A stretch of 64,000 nucleotides of DNA from Glandiceps talaboti (lineage: Eukaryota; Hemichordata; Enteropneusta; Spengelidae), in contig NC_135557.1 in assembly GCF_964340395.1 (NCBI RefSeq), positions 248,001-312,000 of the forward strand, written 5' to 3'. Made by a program: the position numbers and the translations under genes. This document shows, one piece after another, positions 1-13,500 of this stretch. How positions within the stretch are numbered: position 1 is the stretch's first letter; each line of letters opens with the position of its first letter. The notes beneath the pieces were generated by a model that did not search any database, was not told the DNA's origin, and worked only from the letters and a program-made list of their open reading frames with translations.

Positions 1-1002
1 ATGCCCACGCCCATAGCAACAGCCAAATGAAGGCATATATTGTAAAGATAGCAACATGGTTGGATAGGCAACTGGATAGTCATTCACCAAATGAACACTT
101 ATTGTTAGCTTCGACTACCATATGGATAAACTTTTTATAAAAACTACAGTTGTGCTAAAAGTATAATATGTACCCAAAATTTGTCACTTAAGGCCTTGTA
201 TAAAAAATATGTGGTTCCAATCATGCCCAATTATAGAATAGGCTGGTTAGGCTCATCACCCACTTCGTTATCTTTCGTTGAAGAGATCAAATGCCATTTC
301 GTATGTAGTAGAGTGTAGTTTTGTTTATATTTGTGTACAATGAATCTCAGCATGTTTAAACAGTGAACCTGTCTATAGAATTTTGCATCAGATAATTGTC
401 AAAGCTATGTCAGATATGTCAGAGTTGCAGGTACAAGTAAATGAGGTAATGTCTACAATATATGTAAGTGACAGTGATTTTTGGCCGCCTGGGCACAGAT
501 GAAGTACGGTTGAAATTGACCGTGCTATCTTTGAAATTAGTTTCAACACTAAGTTGAAAATATTACATTTTGAATTAAAGTTGGATCCATTTGAGAGATC
601 ACAGGCCGTGAAATTGCTGTATTGTATTCCTATTTGTAAACAAAGTCTAAAATTTTTATTTTATACGTCGTGTCACATCGTCTAAAAACCAGCACACAAA
701 GTGGACACAATCACTGCACTGTAAAGCAAGTTAATATTTGACAATGATGTAATTTTTAGTCTGTAATTCGTCAGCTAAATTCTTCCGCGTCCGCTAAAAA
801 CATTGAAAATGAGTGAGAATTGTTTTCACTGTCTTTGATATTATCATATAAATTTATAAATCAGCTGTATATATGTATTTTCAAATTAAAATTTAGAGAT
901 ACTATGTCGTTTTATTTTACGAATTTGGACTATGAGTTCTACAACACATTCATCAAACTCAAGTATAGACATGGCTGACAAGTATGCGATCGTGATTTCC
1001 TA
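1..1002. other. Non-coding, dispersed-repeat fragment at the start
   Basis: The first ~110 bp resemble a dispersed repeat also found at about 39500-39810 and 63090-63480 (CATAGCAACAGCCAAATGA, then a TAGGCAA.TGGATA-like tail). The rest is AT-rich with no ORF or exon that I can support. Confidence 0.5.
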
Positions 1003-1162
1003 TTCTAGTTCCAGACGACCGTATTCCAATTTTACTCTACGTTATCTTCATACATTACTAGTCTAGTTCCTGACAACCGTATTCCGATTTTAGCCAACGT
1101 TTATTACCATTAATAACGTATGGGTAAAATCTGAATACAGTTGTCAGGAACTGACTATGATT
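1003..1162. repeat. Imperfect inverted repeat with a degenerate tandem arm
   Basis: AGTTCCTGACAACCGTATTC (from about 1064) is matched in inverted orientation by GAATACAGTTGTCAGGAACT (about 1132-1151), with the complementarity running on into the loop side. A diverged third copy of the left arm lies at about 1005-1030. It could be a small foldback or MITE relic. Confidence 0.6.
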
Positions 1163-1989
1163 TTCCGACCCATCTTGATAATTTAGAACTTTTCAATTTT
1201 TGAACTCTAGGACCAAAACGGGTCATTCTCTAAAAATGTGTAAGACTTTTAACTTTCATCCGTATTTGTCAACAGTGTAAATGTCAATGGTACATGATGG
1301 CTTACGGTGTATGTGTACTACTACTAGTACTATGCGACACTTCGTGTGCATAGCGTACTAAATACTACTATTGAATATTGGTGACAGGAAATGCTTCCAC
1401 CATGTACATGTGTACTAATAATCAAAACTACTCGATTTGGCTTGTCATTAATTACCATTTTTCTAGATTGAAATATTATAGCCATCTAGTATGCTGCATA
1501 AGTTTGGCACTGACAACGTATTCCCAGAAATGACAGTCAATTTGGAAATGACCGTGTGACACCATGACTTATTTTTCTTATAACTTGTTATTGGCACGCC
1601 AAATTTTCGTAACATGCTCTTTAGTGCGGATACTTTCAATCTGTCAATGTTTTCCATGACAACTTATGGTTGTAGATGGTCACAAAAGAGAGCATTTGTT
1701 TTCCAGACAAATACATTGCCCTTCCTGTAAACAATATGGCAAGGCTGTTGTTAGCTTGACCCCCTTGACAACCATTGTTAGTCATATTTGCATATCTCGT
1801 GAGATCTGCCACGAGACAGAGAATACTTTATTTGGCACATACATTAACCTAAGAAAGCACGCTTGTCCAAAAAAAGCCTGTTACCATAGTTTTTTAGTTT
1901 AATTTATGGGTAAAATTTAGTTTAATTTGCATAATTAGTGATTCCCTTAGTTCAGTTTAAATCTGGTTGTACATGTACATGTATGGTGG
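1163..1989. other. Non-coding sequence
   Basis: A short 78-codon open frame at 1666-1902 shows no recognisable domain and no splice or homology support. A small palindromic patch lies around 1310-1360. Nothing else is supported. Confidence 0.4.
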
Positions 1990-3850
1990 TGTTCATGTCA
2001 ACTCTATGCTACATGTATTGGGGTGTTCAGGTCTATTCTATGTTACATGTATAGGGGTGTTCAGGTCTATTCTATGCTACATGTATTGGGGTGTTCAGGT
2101 CTATTCTATGTTACATGTATAGGGGTGTTCAGGTCTATTCTATGCTACATGTATGAGGGTGTTCAGGTCAACTCTATGTTACATGTATGGAGGGTGTTCA
2201 GGTCTATTCTATGTTACATGTATGGGGGTATTCAGGTCAACTCTATGTTACATGTATTGGGGTGTTCAGGTCTATTCTATGTTACATGTATTGGGGTGTT
2301 CAGGTCTATTCTAAGTTACATGTATTGGGGTGTTCAGGTCAACTCTATGTTACATGTATGGGGGTGTTCAGGTCTATTCTATGTTACACGTTTTGGGGTG
2401 TTCTGGTCTATTCTATGTTACATGTATTGGGGTGTTCAGGTCAACTCTATGTTACATGTATGGGGGTGTTCAAGTCAACTCTATGTTACATGTATGGGGG
2501 TGTTCAGGTCAACTCTATGTTACATGTATGGGGGTGTTCAGGTCAACTCTATGTTATATGTATTGGGGTGTTCAGGTCTATTCTATGCTACATGTATGGG
2601 GGTGTTCAGGTCTATTCTATGTTACATGAATGGGGGTGTTCAGGTCTATTCTATGCTACATGTATTGGGGTGTTCAGGTCTATTCTATGCTACATGTATT
2701 GGGGTGTTCAGGTCTATTCTATGCTACATGTATTGGGGTGTTCAGGTCTATTCTTTGCTACATGTATTGGGGTGTTCAGGTCTATTCTATGCAACATGTA
2801 TGGGGGTGTTCAGGTCAACTCTATGCTAGATGTATGGGGGTGTTCTGGTCTATTCTATGTTACATGTATGGGGGTGTTCAGGTCTATTCTATGCTACATG
2901 TATGGGGTGTTCAGGTCAACTCTATGCTAGATGTATGGGGATGTCCAGGTCTATTCTATGTTACATGTATGGGGGGTGTTCAGGTCAACTCTATGTTACA
3001 TGTATTGGGGTGTTCAAGTCAACTCTTAGTCTATCAGCTAGCCCTCGGATGTTCTTCCGATAAAATACGACACACAGCCGAACAACGCTATCGAGGATGG
3101 AACATCCGAGGTCTAGCGAATGTCATCAGGATATAATAACTGCCAATCAGAGAACCGTATTATCGACAAGCACAAACAGAGGACAATAGCTAAATTTTCA
3201 TGCATATTCATCTTAAGGAGGGGCTTGTAAAAATAACCACCAATGCGTTAACTAAAATGTGTGAATGACAACGTCTACACACTCATCAAACACAATTACC
3301 ATAAACTGATAAGACATAGTAATGACATAAATGTGTTTGTCAACACCTGCATGCAGAGATTGAATATATTAAAGTATATATATGCATATATGGCCCAACC
3401 CACCGCTTATCGTAATCTCAATGGAATGTCCGGTCTGACAATGACATTCGCTAGACTGTTCGGGCAAGCCCTCACATGCGAACTTCGTTCGTTTATAGTT
3501 ATAGCATCGAAAAAACGCCCGAACGTCTAGCAGCAAGACTAGTCAACTCTATGCTACATGTATTGGGGTGTTCAGGTCTATTCCATGTTACATGTATGGG
3601 GTGTTCAGGTCTATTCTATGCTAGATGTATTGGGGTGTTCAGGTCTATTCTATGCTACATGTATTGGGGTGTTCAGGTCTATTCTATGCTAGATGTATTG
3701 GGGTGTTCAGGTCTATTCTATGCTAGATGTATGGGGGTGTTCAGGTCTATTCTATGTTACATGTATCGGGGTGTTCAGGTCAACTCTATGCTAGATGTAC
3801 ATGTATGGGGGTGTTCAGGTCTATTCTATGCTAGATGTATTGGATGTTCA
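1990..3850. repeat. 34-bp minisatellite (interrupted at 3027-3541)
   Basis: Roughly 40 copies of a 34-bp unit containing GTGTTCAGGTCTATTCTATG, with a second common version reading GTCAACTCTATG. The unit is not a multiple of three and has few stops, so all three frames stay open for long stretches. The apparent repetitive proteins are artefacts. The array is split by a 515-bp insertion. Confidence 0.93.
3027..3541. mobile_element. 515-bp MITE inserted in the 34-bp array, 9-bp target duplication
   Basis: Array sequence stops at 3026 and resumes at 3542, and GTCAACTCT flanks the insert on both sides (3018-3026 and 3542-3550). The ends are imperfect inverted repeats: TAGTCTATCAGCTAG at the left against TAGTCTTGCTGCTAG read from the right (12 of 15). 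An internal inverted pair, GTCTAGCGAATGTCAT near 3112 and its complement near 3439, supports a foldback structure. No transposase is encoded. A 9-bp duplication suggests a Mutator-like class; this is inference. Confidence 0.75.
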
Positions 3851-4078
3851 GGCATGGAAGATTACTCTTCACAATGTAAGCCCAGTTGGTGTCTTTACTG
3901 TATTTGACTACAAAATGGAGATTGTAAGCTGTTCTTATTTACCCCCCCCCTCCCCATATATTGGCATACATGTATATCAATACCCTTCCTTCCCCTTTCC
4001 CACCCCCCTCCACCAGCATTTTTGGACAGAACATTGATACTATGTAAATCCATTCATAAGTTTTATTGTATACTACAG

Positions 4079-4366
4079 GGCCACCACATTTTGTTGTAAG
4101 GCCACAGAATGCCACAGTAAGAGAGAATGGTCAAGCTATCTTTGAATGTGAAGCAGATGGTTCTCCATCATCCATTACCTACCGATGGTATAAAGATAGC
4201 GATGAATTGGAACGATTTCCCAACTTGAAAAATCGTGTTGAAGTGTTGTTGCAAGGAACAATTATGGTGCATAGTGTAAGACCAGAAGATGAGGGATTGT
4301 ATACATGTCGTCCTGACAATGGGGTTGGCAACCCACCACCTGGATCAGCATTTCTTGCAGTTTTAT
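4079..4366 (+). CDS. IGSF9-like: IGSF9-like exon: Ig domain (probably Ig3)
   Basis: The exon follows a polypyrimidine tract and TACTACAG acceptor and ends at TTTTAT|GTAAGT. It starts in phase 1 and ends in phase 1. The translation begins PPHFVVRPQNATV and holds a full I-set Ig domain: first Cys in FECEADG, core Trp in YRWYKD, and the second Cys in the DEGLYTC motif. It ends with FLAVL, which runs into the next domain through a Tyr codon split by the intron, as in IGSF9 proteins. One N-glycosylation sequon (NAT) lies near the start. Assignment as third rather than second Ig domain rests on what follows it. Confidence 0.88.
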
Positions 4367-4420
4367 GTAAGTATAGTATATTGATGTTGAACCACATCAG
4401 TATAACCACTCACTGGTTTT

Positions 4421-5073
4421 TAGTCCCATTAGCTACATAACAGTCCCAGGAGCTATATAACAGTCCCAGTAGCTATATAACAGTCCCATTAGCTACATAA
4501 CAGTCCCAGGAGCCACGTAACAGTCCCAGGAGCTATATAACAGTCCCAGTAGCTACATAACAGTCTCAGGAGCTACGTAACAGTCCCAGGAGCTATATAA
4601 CAGTCCCAGTAGCTATATAACAGTCCCATTAGCTACATAACAGTCCCAGGAGCCACGTAACAGTCCCAGGAGCTATATAACAGTCCCAGTAGCTATATAA
4701 CAGTCCCCGTAGCTACATAACAGTCCCAGGAGCTACATAACAGTCCCAGTAGCTACATAAAAGTCCCAGTAGCTACATAACAGTCCCAGTAGCTACATAA
4801 CAGTCCCAGGAGCTACGTAACAGTCCCAGTAGCTACATAACAGTCCCAGTAGCTACGTAACAGTCACAGTAGCTACATAACAGTCCCAGTAGCTACATAA
4901 CAGTCCCCGTAGCTACGTAACAGTCCCAGTAGCTACATAACAGTCCCAGTAGCTACGTAACAGTCCCAGTAGCTACATAACAGTCCCAGGAGCTACGTAA
5001 CAGTCCCAGTAGCTACATAACAGTCCCTGTAGCTACATAATAGTCCCAGTAGCTACATAACAGTCCCAGTAGT
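4421..5073. repeat. 20-bp minisatellite in the Ig3-Ig4 intron
   Basis: About 32 head-to-tail copies of CAGTCCCAGTAGCTACATAA with point variants (AGG for AGT, ACGTAA for ACATAA). It starts about 55 bp after the exon donor and ends about 130 bp before the next acceptor, so it fills most of the intron. Confidence 0.95.
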
Positions 5074-5203
5074 ACTGATACATCTGATTTTAGGCATGAG
5101 GAGAAATGAACCACCTCAGTTCTATCGTAATTTAGTGTCTTTACACTGCAGTTCAATTGAAATCAATGTTTTGGTCATCAATGATCACATTTGTGTTTTT
5201 CAG

Positions 5204-5485
5204 ATACTGCATATGTAAAAACTATGCCCCTCAATACTTACATCCCAAATGGATTAATGGGGATTATCCCTTGTACAATCAACTCCAATCCACCATTGCT
5301 TAATGTTATCTGGATCAAAGATGGAACAGTTGTAGATACTACTGATGTACGTTATGATATACGTTATAATGGTGACCTGTTAATTAAGGAGGTAGACATT
5401 ACTGACCAAGGACAGTATACCTGTACACCTTACAATGAACTAGGAACACGGGGGGAGTCACTCCCAACTAATGTACTTGTTAAAG
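5204..5485 (+). CDS. IGSF9-like: IGSF9-like exon: Ig4
   Basis: The acceptor is TTTTTCAG; the first usable donor is AAAG|GTAAGT at 5486. The exon encodes a complete Ig domain: first Cys in IIPCTINSNPPLL, Trp in VIWIKDG, second Cys in DQGQYTCTPYNELGT. The IPC...NPPLL...W.KDG and CTPYN.LGT signatures are strongly typical of Ig4 in turtle/IGSF9. The reading frame stays open to 7137 because the 3' part of this exon, with its donor, is tandemly multiplied downstream, so the true exon end is uncertain. The shortest form joins the Ig5 exon in phase 1 and gives a normal VLVK-D junction. Confidence 0.88.
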
Positions 5486-7063
5486 GTAAGTATACATGTA
5501 CACCTTACAATGAACTAGGAACACGGGGGGAGTCACTCCCAACTAATGTACTTGTTAAAGGTAAGTATACATGTACACCTTACAATGAACTAGGAACACG
5601 GGGGGAGTCACTCCCAACTAATGTACTTGTTAAAGGTAAGTATACATGTACACCTTACAATGAACTAGGAACACGGGGGGAGTCACTCCCAACTAATGTA
5701 CTTGTTAAAGGTAAGTATACATGTACACCTTACAATGAACTAGGAACACGGGGGGAGTCACTCCCAACTAATGTACTTGTTAAAGGTAAGTATACATGTA
5801 CACCTTACAATGAACTAGGAACACGGGGGGAGTCACTCCCAACTAATGTACTTGTTAAAGGTAAGTATACATGTACACCTTACAATGAACTAGGAACACG
5901 GGGGGAGTCACTCCCAACTAATGTACTTGTTAAAGGTAAGTATACCTGTACACCTTACAATGAACTAGGAACACGGGGGGAGTCACTCCCAACTAATGTA
6001 CTTGTTAAAGGTAAGTATACCTGTACACCTTACAATGAACTAGGAACACGGGGGGAGTCACTCCCAACTAATGTACTTGTTAAAGGTAAGTATACCTGTA
6101 CACCTTACAATGAACTAGGAACACGGGGGGAGTCACTCCCAACTAATGTACCTGTTAAAGGTAAGTATACCTGTACACCTTACAATGAACTAGGAACACG
6201 GGGGGAGTCACTCCCAACTAATGTACCTGTTAAAGGTAAGTATACCTGTACACCTTACAATGAACTAGGAACACGGGGGGAGTCACTCCCAACTAATGTA
6301 CCTGTTAAAGGTAAGTATACCTGTACACCTTACAATGAACTAGGAACACGGGGGGAGTCACTCCCAACTAATGTACTTGTTAAAGGTAAGTATACCTGTA
6401 CACCTTACAATGAACTAGGAACACGGGGGGAGTCACTCCCAACTAATGTACTTGTTAAAGGTAAGTATACCTGTACACCTTACAATGAACTAGGAACACG
6501 GGGGGAGTCACTCCCAACTAATGTACTTGTTAAAGGCATGTATACCTGTACACCTTACAATGAACTAGGAACACGGGGGGAGTCACTCCCAACTAATGTA
6601 CTTGTTAAAGGTAAGTATACCTGTACACCTTACAATGAACTAGGAACACGGGGGGAGTCACCCCCAACTAATGTACTTGTTAAAGGTAAGTATACCTGTA
6701 CACCTTACAATGAACTAGGAACACGGGGGGAGTCACTCCCAACTAATGTACTTGTTAAAGGTAAGTATACCTGTACACCTTACAATGAACTAGGAACACA
6801 GGGGGAGTCACTCCCAACTAATGTACTTGTTAAAGGTAAGTATACCTGTACACCTTACAATGAACTAGGAACACGGGGGGAGTCACTCCCAACTAATGTA
6901 CTTGTTAAAGGTAAGTATACCTGTACACCTTACAATGAACTAGGAACACGGGGGGAGTCACTCCCAACTAATGTACTTGTTAAAGGTAAGTATACCTGTA
7001 CACCTTACAATGAACTAGGAACACGGGGGGAGTCACTCCCAACTAATGTACTTGTTAAAGGTA
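5410..7063 (+). repeat. 75-bp tandem array copying the Ig4 exon 3' end plus its splice donor
   Basis: About 22 units of 75 bp, nearly identical. Each carries the codons for YTCTPYNELGTRGES and following residues and ends in AAAG|GTAAGT. Candidate donors fall at 5486 and every 75 bp after it up to 7061. Twenty read GTAAGT; the one at 6536 reads GCATGT and the last, at 7061, reads GTAAAT. The unit length is a multiple of three and contains no stop, so every donor has the same phase and frame. Few variants exist: six early copies have ACATG where the exon has ACCTG, and three around 6151-6301 change Leu to Pro. The junction looks like microhomology between AGTATA in the exon and AGTATA just inside the intron. 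Confidence 0.93.
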
Positions 7064-7364
7064 AATATACAATGTATCAGTGTACATGTAAACTAAGAAC
7101 TATACATCTTCTGAATTGGCTTAGATCAATCCTATAGCTGTCACTAAAAATAACAATTGTCCAAGCACTTTATATCAATATGAATTGTTCAGATATTTGG
7201 GAATTAATTTTTTTGTTAGGCATAATTCATATTGTTTCATGTCTGAAACTTATAGGAATCAATACAATACAATGTACAATACCAATGGTATTGTATATTG
7301 CAAAACAGTGAATTTTATTCTATGAATTTAAACAAAATTTAACTTGAATCCTTTTCTGTGACAG
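7064..7364. other. Intron remnant between the 75-bp array and the Ig5 exon
   Basis: Unique AT-rich sequence with no repeat or ORF of note; it ends in the CTGTGACAG acceptor. Confidence 0.6.
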
Positions 7365-7480
7365 ATCCACCAATATTCAGCATGAGACCATGTAGCATTT
7401 ATCAAAGAGAAGAAGGTCATAAGGTTACCTTTCACTGTGAAGCTGAGGGTAACCCAAGACCAACTATTCAATGGAGAAGG
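7365..7480 (+). CDS. IGSF9-like: IGSF9-like exon: Ig5, first half
   Basis: The acceptor is CTGTGACAG and the donor is AGAAGG|GTCAGT. Entering in phase 1, the exon reads DPPIFSMRP..., with the first Ig cysteine in VTFHCEAEGNPRPTI and the core Trp in IQWRR. It ends in phase 0 in the middle of the Ig fold, and the matching second half lies 13 kb downstream at 20529. The domain follows Ig4 directly, as in turtle/IGSF9 proteins. Confidence 0.85.
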
Positions 7481-7537
7481 GTCAGTTTTGGTTTCCATCT
7501 TGATTTGAAACACAATTTATCAATAAACCAACAATTT

Positions 7538-10500
7538 TAAGTTTACATTTACCAGTCACTATGTATAGTTTTACATTTACCAGTTACTAGGTATAGTTTA
7601 ACATTTACCAGTTACTAGGTATAGTTTTACATTACCAGTTACTAGGTATAGTTTTACTTTTATTATTTACTAGGTATAGTTTTACATTACCAGTTACTAT
7701 GTACAGTTTAACATTTACCAGTTACTATGTATAGTTTAACATTTACTAGTTACTAGGTATAGTTTAATATTTACCAGTTACTAGGTATAGTTTAACATTT
7801 ACCAGTTACTAGGTATAGTTTAACATTTACCAGTTACTATGTATAGTTTAACATTTACCAGTTACTAGGTATAGTTTAACATTTACCAGTTACTATGTAT
7901 AGTTTTACATTTACCAGTTACTATGTATAGTTTTACATTTACCAGTTACTATGTATAGTTTACATTTACCAGTTACTAGGTATAGTTTAACATTTACCAG
8001 TTACTAGGTATAGTTTTACATTTACCAGTTACTATGTATAGTTTTATATTTACCAGTTACTATGTATAGTTTACATTTACCAGTTACTAGGTATAGTTTA
8101 ACATTTACCAGTTACTAGGTATAGTTTAACATTTACCAGTTACTATGTATAGTTTTACATTTACCAGTTACTATGTATAGTTTAACATTTACCAGTTACT
8201 AGGTATAGTTTAACATTTACCAGTTACTAGGTATAGTTTAACATTTACCAGTTACTATGTATAGTTTAACATTTACCAGTTACTAGGTATAGTTTAACAT
8301 TTACCAGTTACTAGGTATAGTTTAACATTTACCAGTTACTATGTATAGTTTAACATTTACCAGTTACTAGGTATAGTTTAACATTTACCAGTTACTAGGT
8401 ATAGTTTAACATTTACCAGTTACTAGGTCTAGTTTAACATTTACCAGTTACTAGGTATAGTTTAACATTTACCAGTTACTAGGTATAGTTTAACATTTAC
8501 CAGTTACTAGGTATAGTTTAACATTTACCAGTTACTACCAGTTACTAGGTATAGTTTAACATTTACCAGTTACTAGGTATAGTTTAACATTTACCAGTTA
8601 CTAGGTATAGTTTAACATTTACCAGTTACTAGGTATAGTTTAACATTTACCAGTTACTACCAGTTACTAGGTATAGTTTAACATTTACCAGTTACTAGGT
8701 ATAGTTTAACATTTACCAGTTACTAGGTATAGTTTAACATTTACCAGTTACTAGGTATAGTTTAACATTTACCAGTTACTAGGTATAGTTTAACATTTAC
8801 CAGTTACTATGTATAGTTTTACATTGACCAGTTACTATGTATAGTTTAACATTTACCAGTTACTACCAGTTACTATGTATAGTTTAACATTTACCATTTA
8901 CTAGGTATAGTTTAACATTTACCAGTTACTATGTATAGTTTAACATTTACCAGTTACTATGTATAGTTTAACATTTACCAGTTACTATGTATAGTTTAAC
9001 ATTTACTAGTTACTAGGTATAGTTTAATATTTACTAGTTACTATGTATAGTTTAACATTTACCAGTTACTATGTATAGTTTAACATTTACCAGTTACTAG
9101 GTATAGTTTAACATTTACCATTTACTAGGTATAGTTTAACATTTACTAGTTACTAGGTATAGTTTAACATTTACCAGTTACTATGTATAGTTTAACATTT
9201 ACCAGTTACTAGGTATAGTTTAACATTTACCATTTACTATGTATAGTTTAACATTTACCAGTTACTATGTATAGTTTAACATTTACCAGTTACTATGTAT
9301 AGTTTAACATTTACCAGTTACTATGTATAGTTTAACATTTACCAGTTACTATGTATAGTTTAACATTTACCAGTTACTATGTATAGTTTAACATTTACCA
9401 GTTACTAGGTATAGCTTTACATTTACCATTTACTAGGTATAGTTTAATATTTACTAGTTACTAGGTGTAGTTTTACATTTACCATTTACTAGGTATAGTT
9501 TAATATTTACTAGTTACTATGTATAGCTTTACATTTACCATTTACTAGGTATAGTTTAACATTTACCAGTTACTATGTATAGTTTAACATTTACCATTTA
9601 CTAGGTATAGTTTAACATTTACCAGTTACTATGTATAGTTTTACATTTACCAGTTACTATGTATAGTTTAACATTTACCAGTTACTAGGTATAGTTTAAC
9701 ATTTACCAGTTAGTAGGTATAGTTTAACATTTACCAGTTACTATGTATAGTTTAACATTTACCAGTTACTAGGTATAGTTTAACATTTACCAGTTACTAG
9801 GTATAGTTTAACATTTACCAGTTACTATGTATAGTTTAACATTTACCAGTTACTAGGTATAGTTTAACATTTACCAGTTACTAGGTATAGTTTAACATTT
9901 ACCAGTTACTAGGTCTAGTTTAACATTTACCAGTTACTAGGTATAGTTTAACATTTACCAGTTACTAGGTATAGTTTAACATTTACCAGTTACTAGGTAT
10001 AGTTTAACATTTACCAGTTACTACCAGTTACTAGGTATAGTTTAACATTTACCAGTTACTAGGTATAGTTTAACATTTACCAGTTACTAGGTATAGTTTA
10101 ACATTTACCAGTTACTAGGTATAGTTTAACATTTACCAGTTACTACCAGTTACTAGGTATAGTTTAACATTTACCAGTTACTAGGTATAGTTTAACATTT
10201 ACCAGTTACTAGGTATAGTTTAACATTTACCAGTTACTAGGTATAGTTTAACATTTACCAGTTACTAGGTATAGTTTAACATTTACCAGTTACTATGTAT
10301 AGTTTTACATTGACCAGTTACTATGTATAGTTTAACATTTACCAGTTACTACCAGTTACTATGTATAGTTTAACATTTACCATTTACTAGGTATAGTTTA
10401 ACATTTACCAGTTACTATGTATAGTTTAACATTTACCAGTTACTATGTATAGTTTAACAATTACCAGTTAGTATGTATAGTTTAACATTTACCAGTTACT

Positions 10501-13500
10501 ATGTATAGTTTAACATTTACCAGTTACTATGTATAGTTTAACATTTACCAGTTACTATGTATAGTTTAACATTTACCAGTTACTAGGTATAGTTTTACAT
10601 TTACTAGTTACTATGTATAGTTTAACATTTACTAGTTACTATGTATAGTTTAACATTTACTAGTTACTACCAGTTACTAGGTATAGTTTAACATTTACCA
10701 GTTACTAGGTATAGTTTAACATTTACCAGTTACTACCAGTTACTAGGTATAGTTTAACATTTACCAGTTACTAGGTATAGTTTAACATTTACCAGTTACT
10801 AGGTATAGTTTAACATTTACCAGTTACTATGTATAGTTTTACATTGACCAGTTACTATGTATAGTTTAACATTTACCAGTTACTACCAGTTACTATGTAT
10901 AGTTTAACATTTACCATTTACTAGGTATAGTTTAACATTTACCAGTTACTATGTATAGTTTAACATTTACCAGTTACTATGTATAGTTTAACAATTACCA
11001 GTTACTACCAGTTACTATGTATAGTTTAACATTTACCAGTTACTATGTATAGTTTAACAATTACCAGTTAGTATGTATAGTTTAACATTTACCAGTTACT
11101 ATGTATAGTTTAACATTTACCAGTTACTATGTATAGTTTAACATTTACCAGTTACTATGTATAGTTTAACATTTACCAGTTACTAGGTATAGTTTTACAT
11201 TTACTAGTTACTATGTATAGTTTAACATTTACTAGTTACTATGTATAGTTTAACATTTACTAGTTACTATGTATAGTTTAACATTTACTAGTTACTATGT
11301 ATAGCTTTACATTTACCATTTACTAGGTATAGTTTAACATTTACCAGTTACTATGTATAGTTTAACATTTACTAGTTACTATGTATAGTTTAACATTTAC
11401 CAGTTACTATGTATAGTTTAACATTTACTAGTTACTAGGTATAGTTTTACATTTACCAGTTACTATGTATAGTTTAACATTTACTAGTTACTAGGTATAG
11501 TTTTACATTTACCAGTTACTATGTATAGTTTTACATTGACCAGTTACTATGTATAGTTTAACATTTACCAGTTACTATGTATAGTTTAACATTTACCAGT
11601 TACTACCAGTTACTATGTATAGTTTAACATTTACCAGTTACTAGGTATAGTTTAACATTTACCAGTTACTAGGTATAGTTTAATATTTACCAGTTACTAG
11701 GTATAGTTTAACATTTACCATTTACTATGTATAGTTTTACATTGACCAGTTACTATGTATAGTTTAACATTTACCAGTTACTACCAGTTACTATGTATAG
11801 TTTAACATTTACCATTTACTAGGTATAGTTTAACATTTACCAGTTACTATGTATAGTTTAACATTTACCAGTTACTATGTATAGTTTAACAATTACCAGT
11901 TAGTATGTATAGTTTAACATTTACCAGTTACTATGTATAGTTTAACATTTACCAGTTACTATGTATAGTTTAACATTTACCAGTTACTATGTATAGTTTA
12001 ACATTTACCAGTTACTAGGTATAGTTTTACATTTACTAGTTACTATGTATAGTTTAACATTTACTAGTTACTATGTATAGTTTAACATTTACTAGTTACT
12101 ATGTATAGTTTAACATTTACTAGTTACTATGTATAGCTTTACATTTACCATTTACTAGGTATAGTTTAACATTTACCAGTTACTATGTATAGTTTAACAT
12201 TTACTAGTTACTATGTATAGTTTAACATTTACCAGTTACTATGTATAGTTTAACATTTACTAGTTACTAGGTATAGTTTTACATTTACCAGTTACTATGT
12301 ATAGTTTAACATTTACTAGTTACTAGGTATAGTTTTACATTTACCAGTTACTATGTATAGTTTTACATTGACCAGTTACTATGTATAGTTTAACATTTAC
12401 CAGTTACTATGTATAGTTTAACATTTACCAGTTACTACCAGTTACTATGTATAGTTTAACATTTACCAGTTACTAGGTATAGTTTAACATTTACCATTTA
12501 CTAGGTATAGTTTAACATTTACCAGTTACTAGGTATAGTTTAACATTTACCAGTTACTATGTATAGCTTTACATTTACCAGTTACTATGTATAGTTTAAC
12601 ATTTACCAGTTACTATTTTTAGTTTAACATTTACCAGTTACTATGTATAGTTTAACATTTACCAGTTACTATGTATAGTTTAACATTTACCAGTTACTAT
12701 GTATAGTTTAACATTTACTAGTTACTAGGTATAGTTTAATATTTACTAGTTACTATGTATAGTTTTACATTTACCATTTACTAGGTATAGTTTAATATTT
12801 ACTAGTTACTATGTATAGCTTTACATTTACCATTTACTAGGTATAGTTTAACATTTACCAGTTACTAGGTATAGTTTAACATTTACCAGTTACTAGGTAT
12901 AGTTTAACATTTACCAGTTACTATGTATAGTTTTACATTGACCAGTTACTATGTATAGTTTAACATTTACCAGTTACTACCAGTTACTATGTATAGTTTA
13001 ACATTTACCATTTACTAGGTATAGTTTAACATTTACCAGTTACTATGTATAGTTTAACATTTACAAGTTACTATGTATAGTTTAACAATTACCAGTTAGT
13101 ATGTATAGTTTAACATTTACCAGTTACTATGTATAGTTTAACATTTACCAGTTACTATGTATAGTTTAACATTTACCAGTTACTATGTATAGTTTAACAT
13201 TTACCAGTTACTAGGTATAGTTTTACATTTACTAGTTACTATGTATAGTTTAACATTTACTAGTTACTATGTATAGTTTAACATTTACTAGTTACTACCA
13301 GTTACTAGGTATAGTTTAACATTTACCAGTTACTAGGTATAGTTTAACATTTACCAGTTACTACCAGTTACTAGGTATAGTTTAACATTTACCAGTTACT
13401 AGGTATAGTTTAACATTTACCAGTTACTAGGTATAGTTTAACATTTACCAGTTACTATGTATAGTTTTACATTGACCAGTTACTATGTATAGTTTAACAT

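Noticed and set aside
2023-3136. Long overlapping ORFs with repetitive Cys/Tyr-rich translation (GCSGLFYVTC-like)
   Set aside because: They arise in all frames because a 34-bp repeat without frequent stops is read through; no start context, splice sites or domain.
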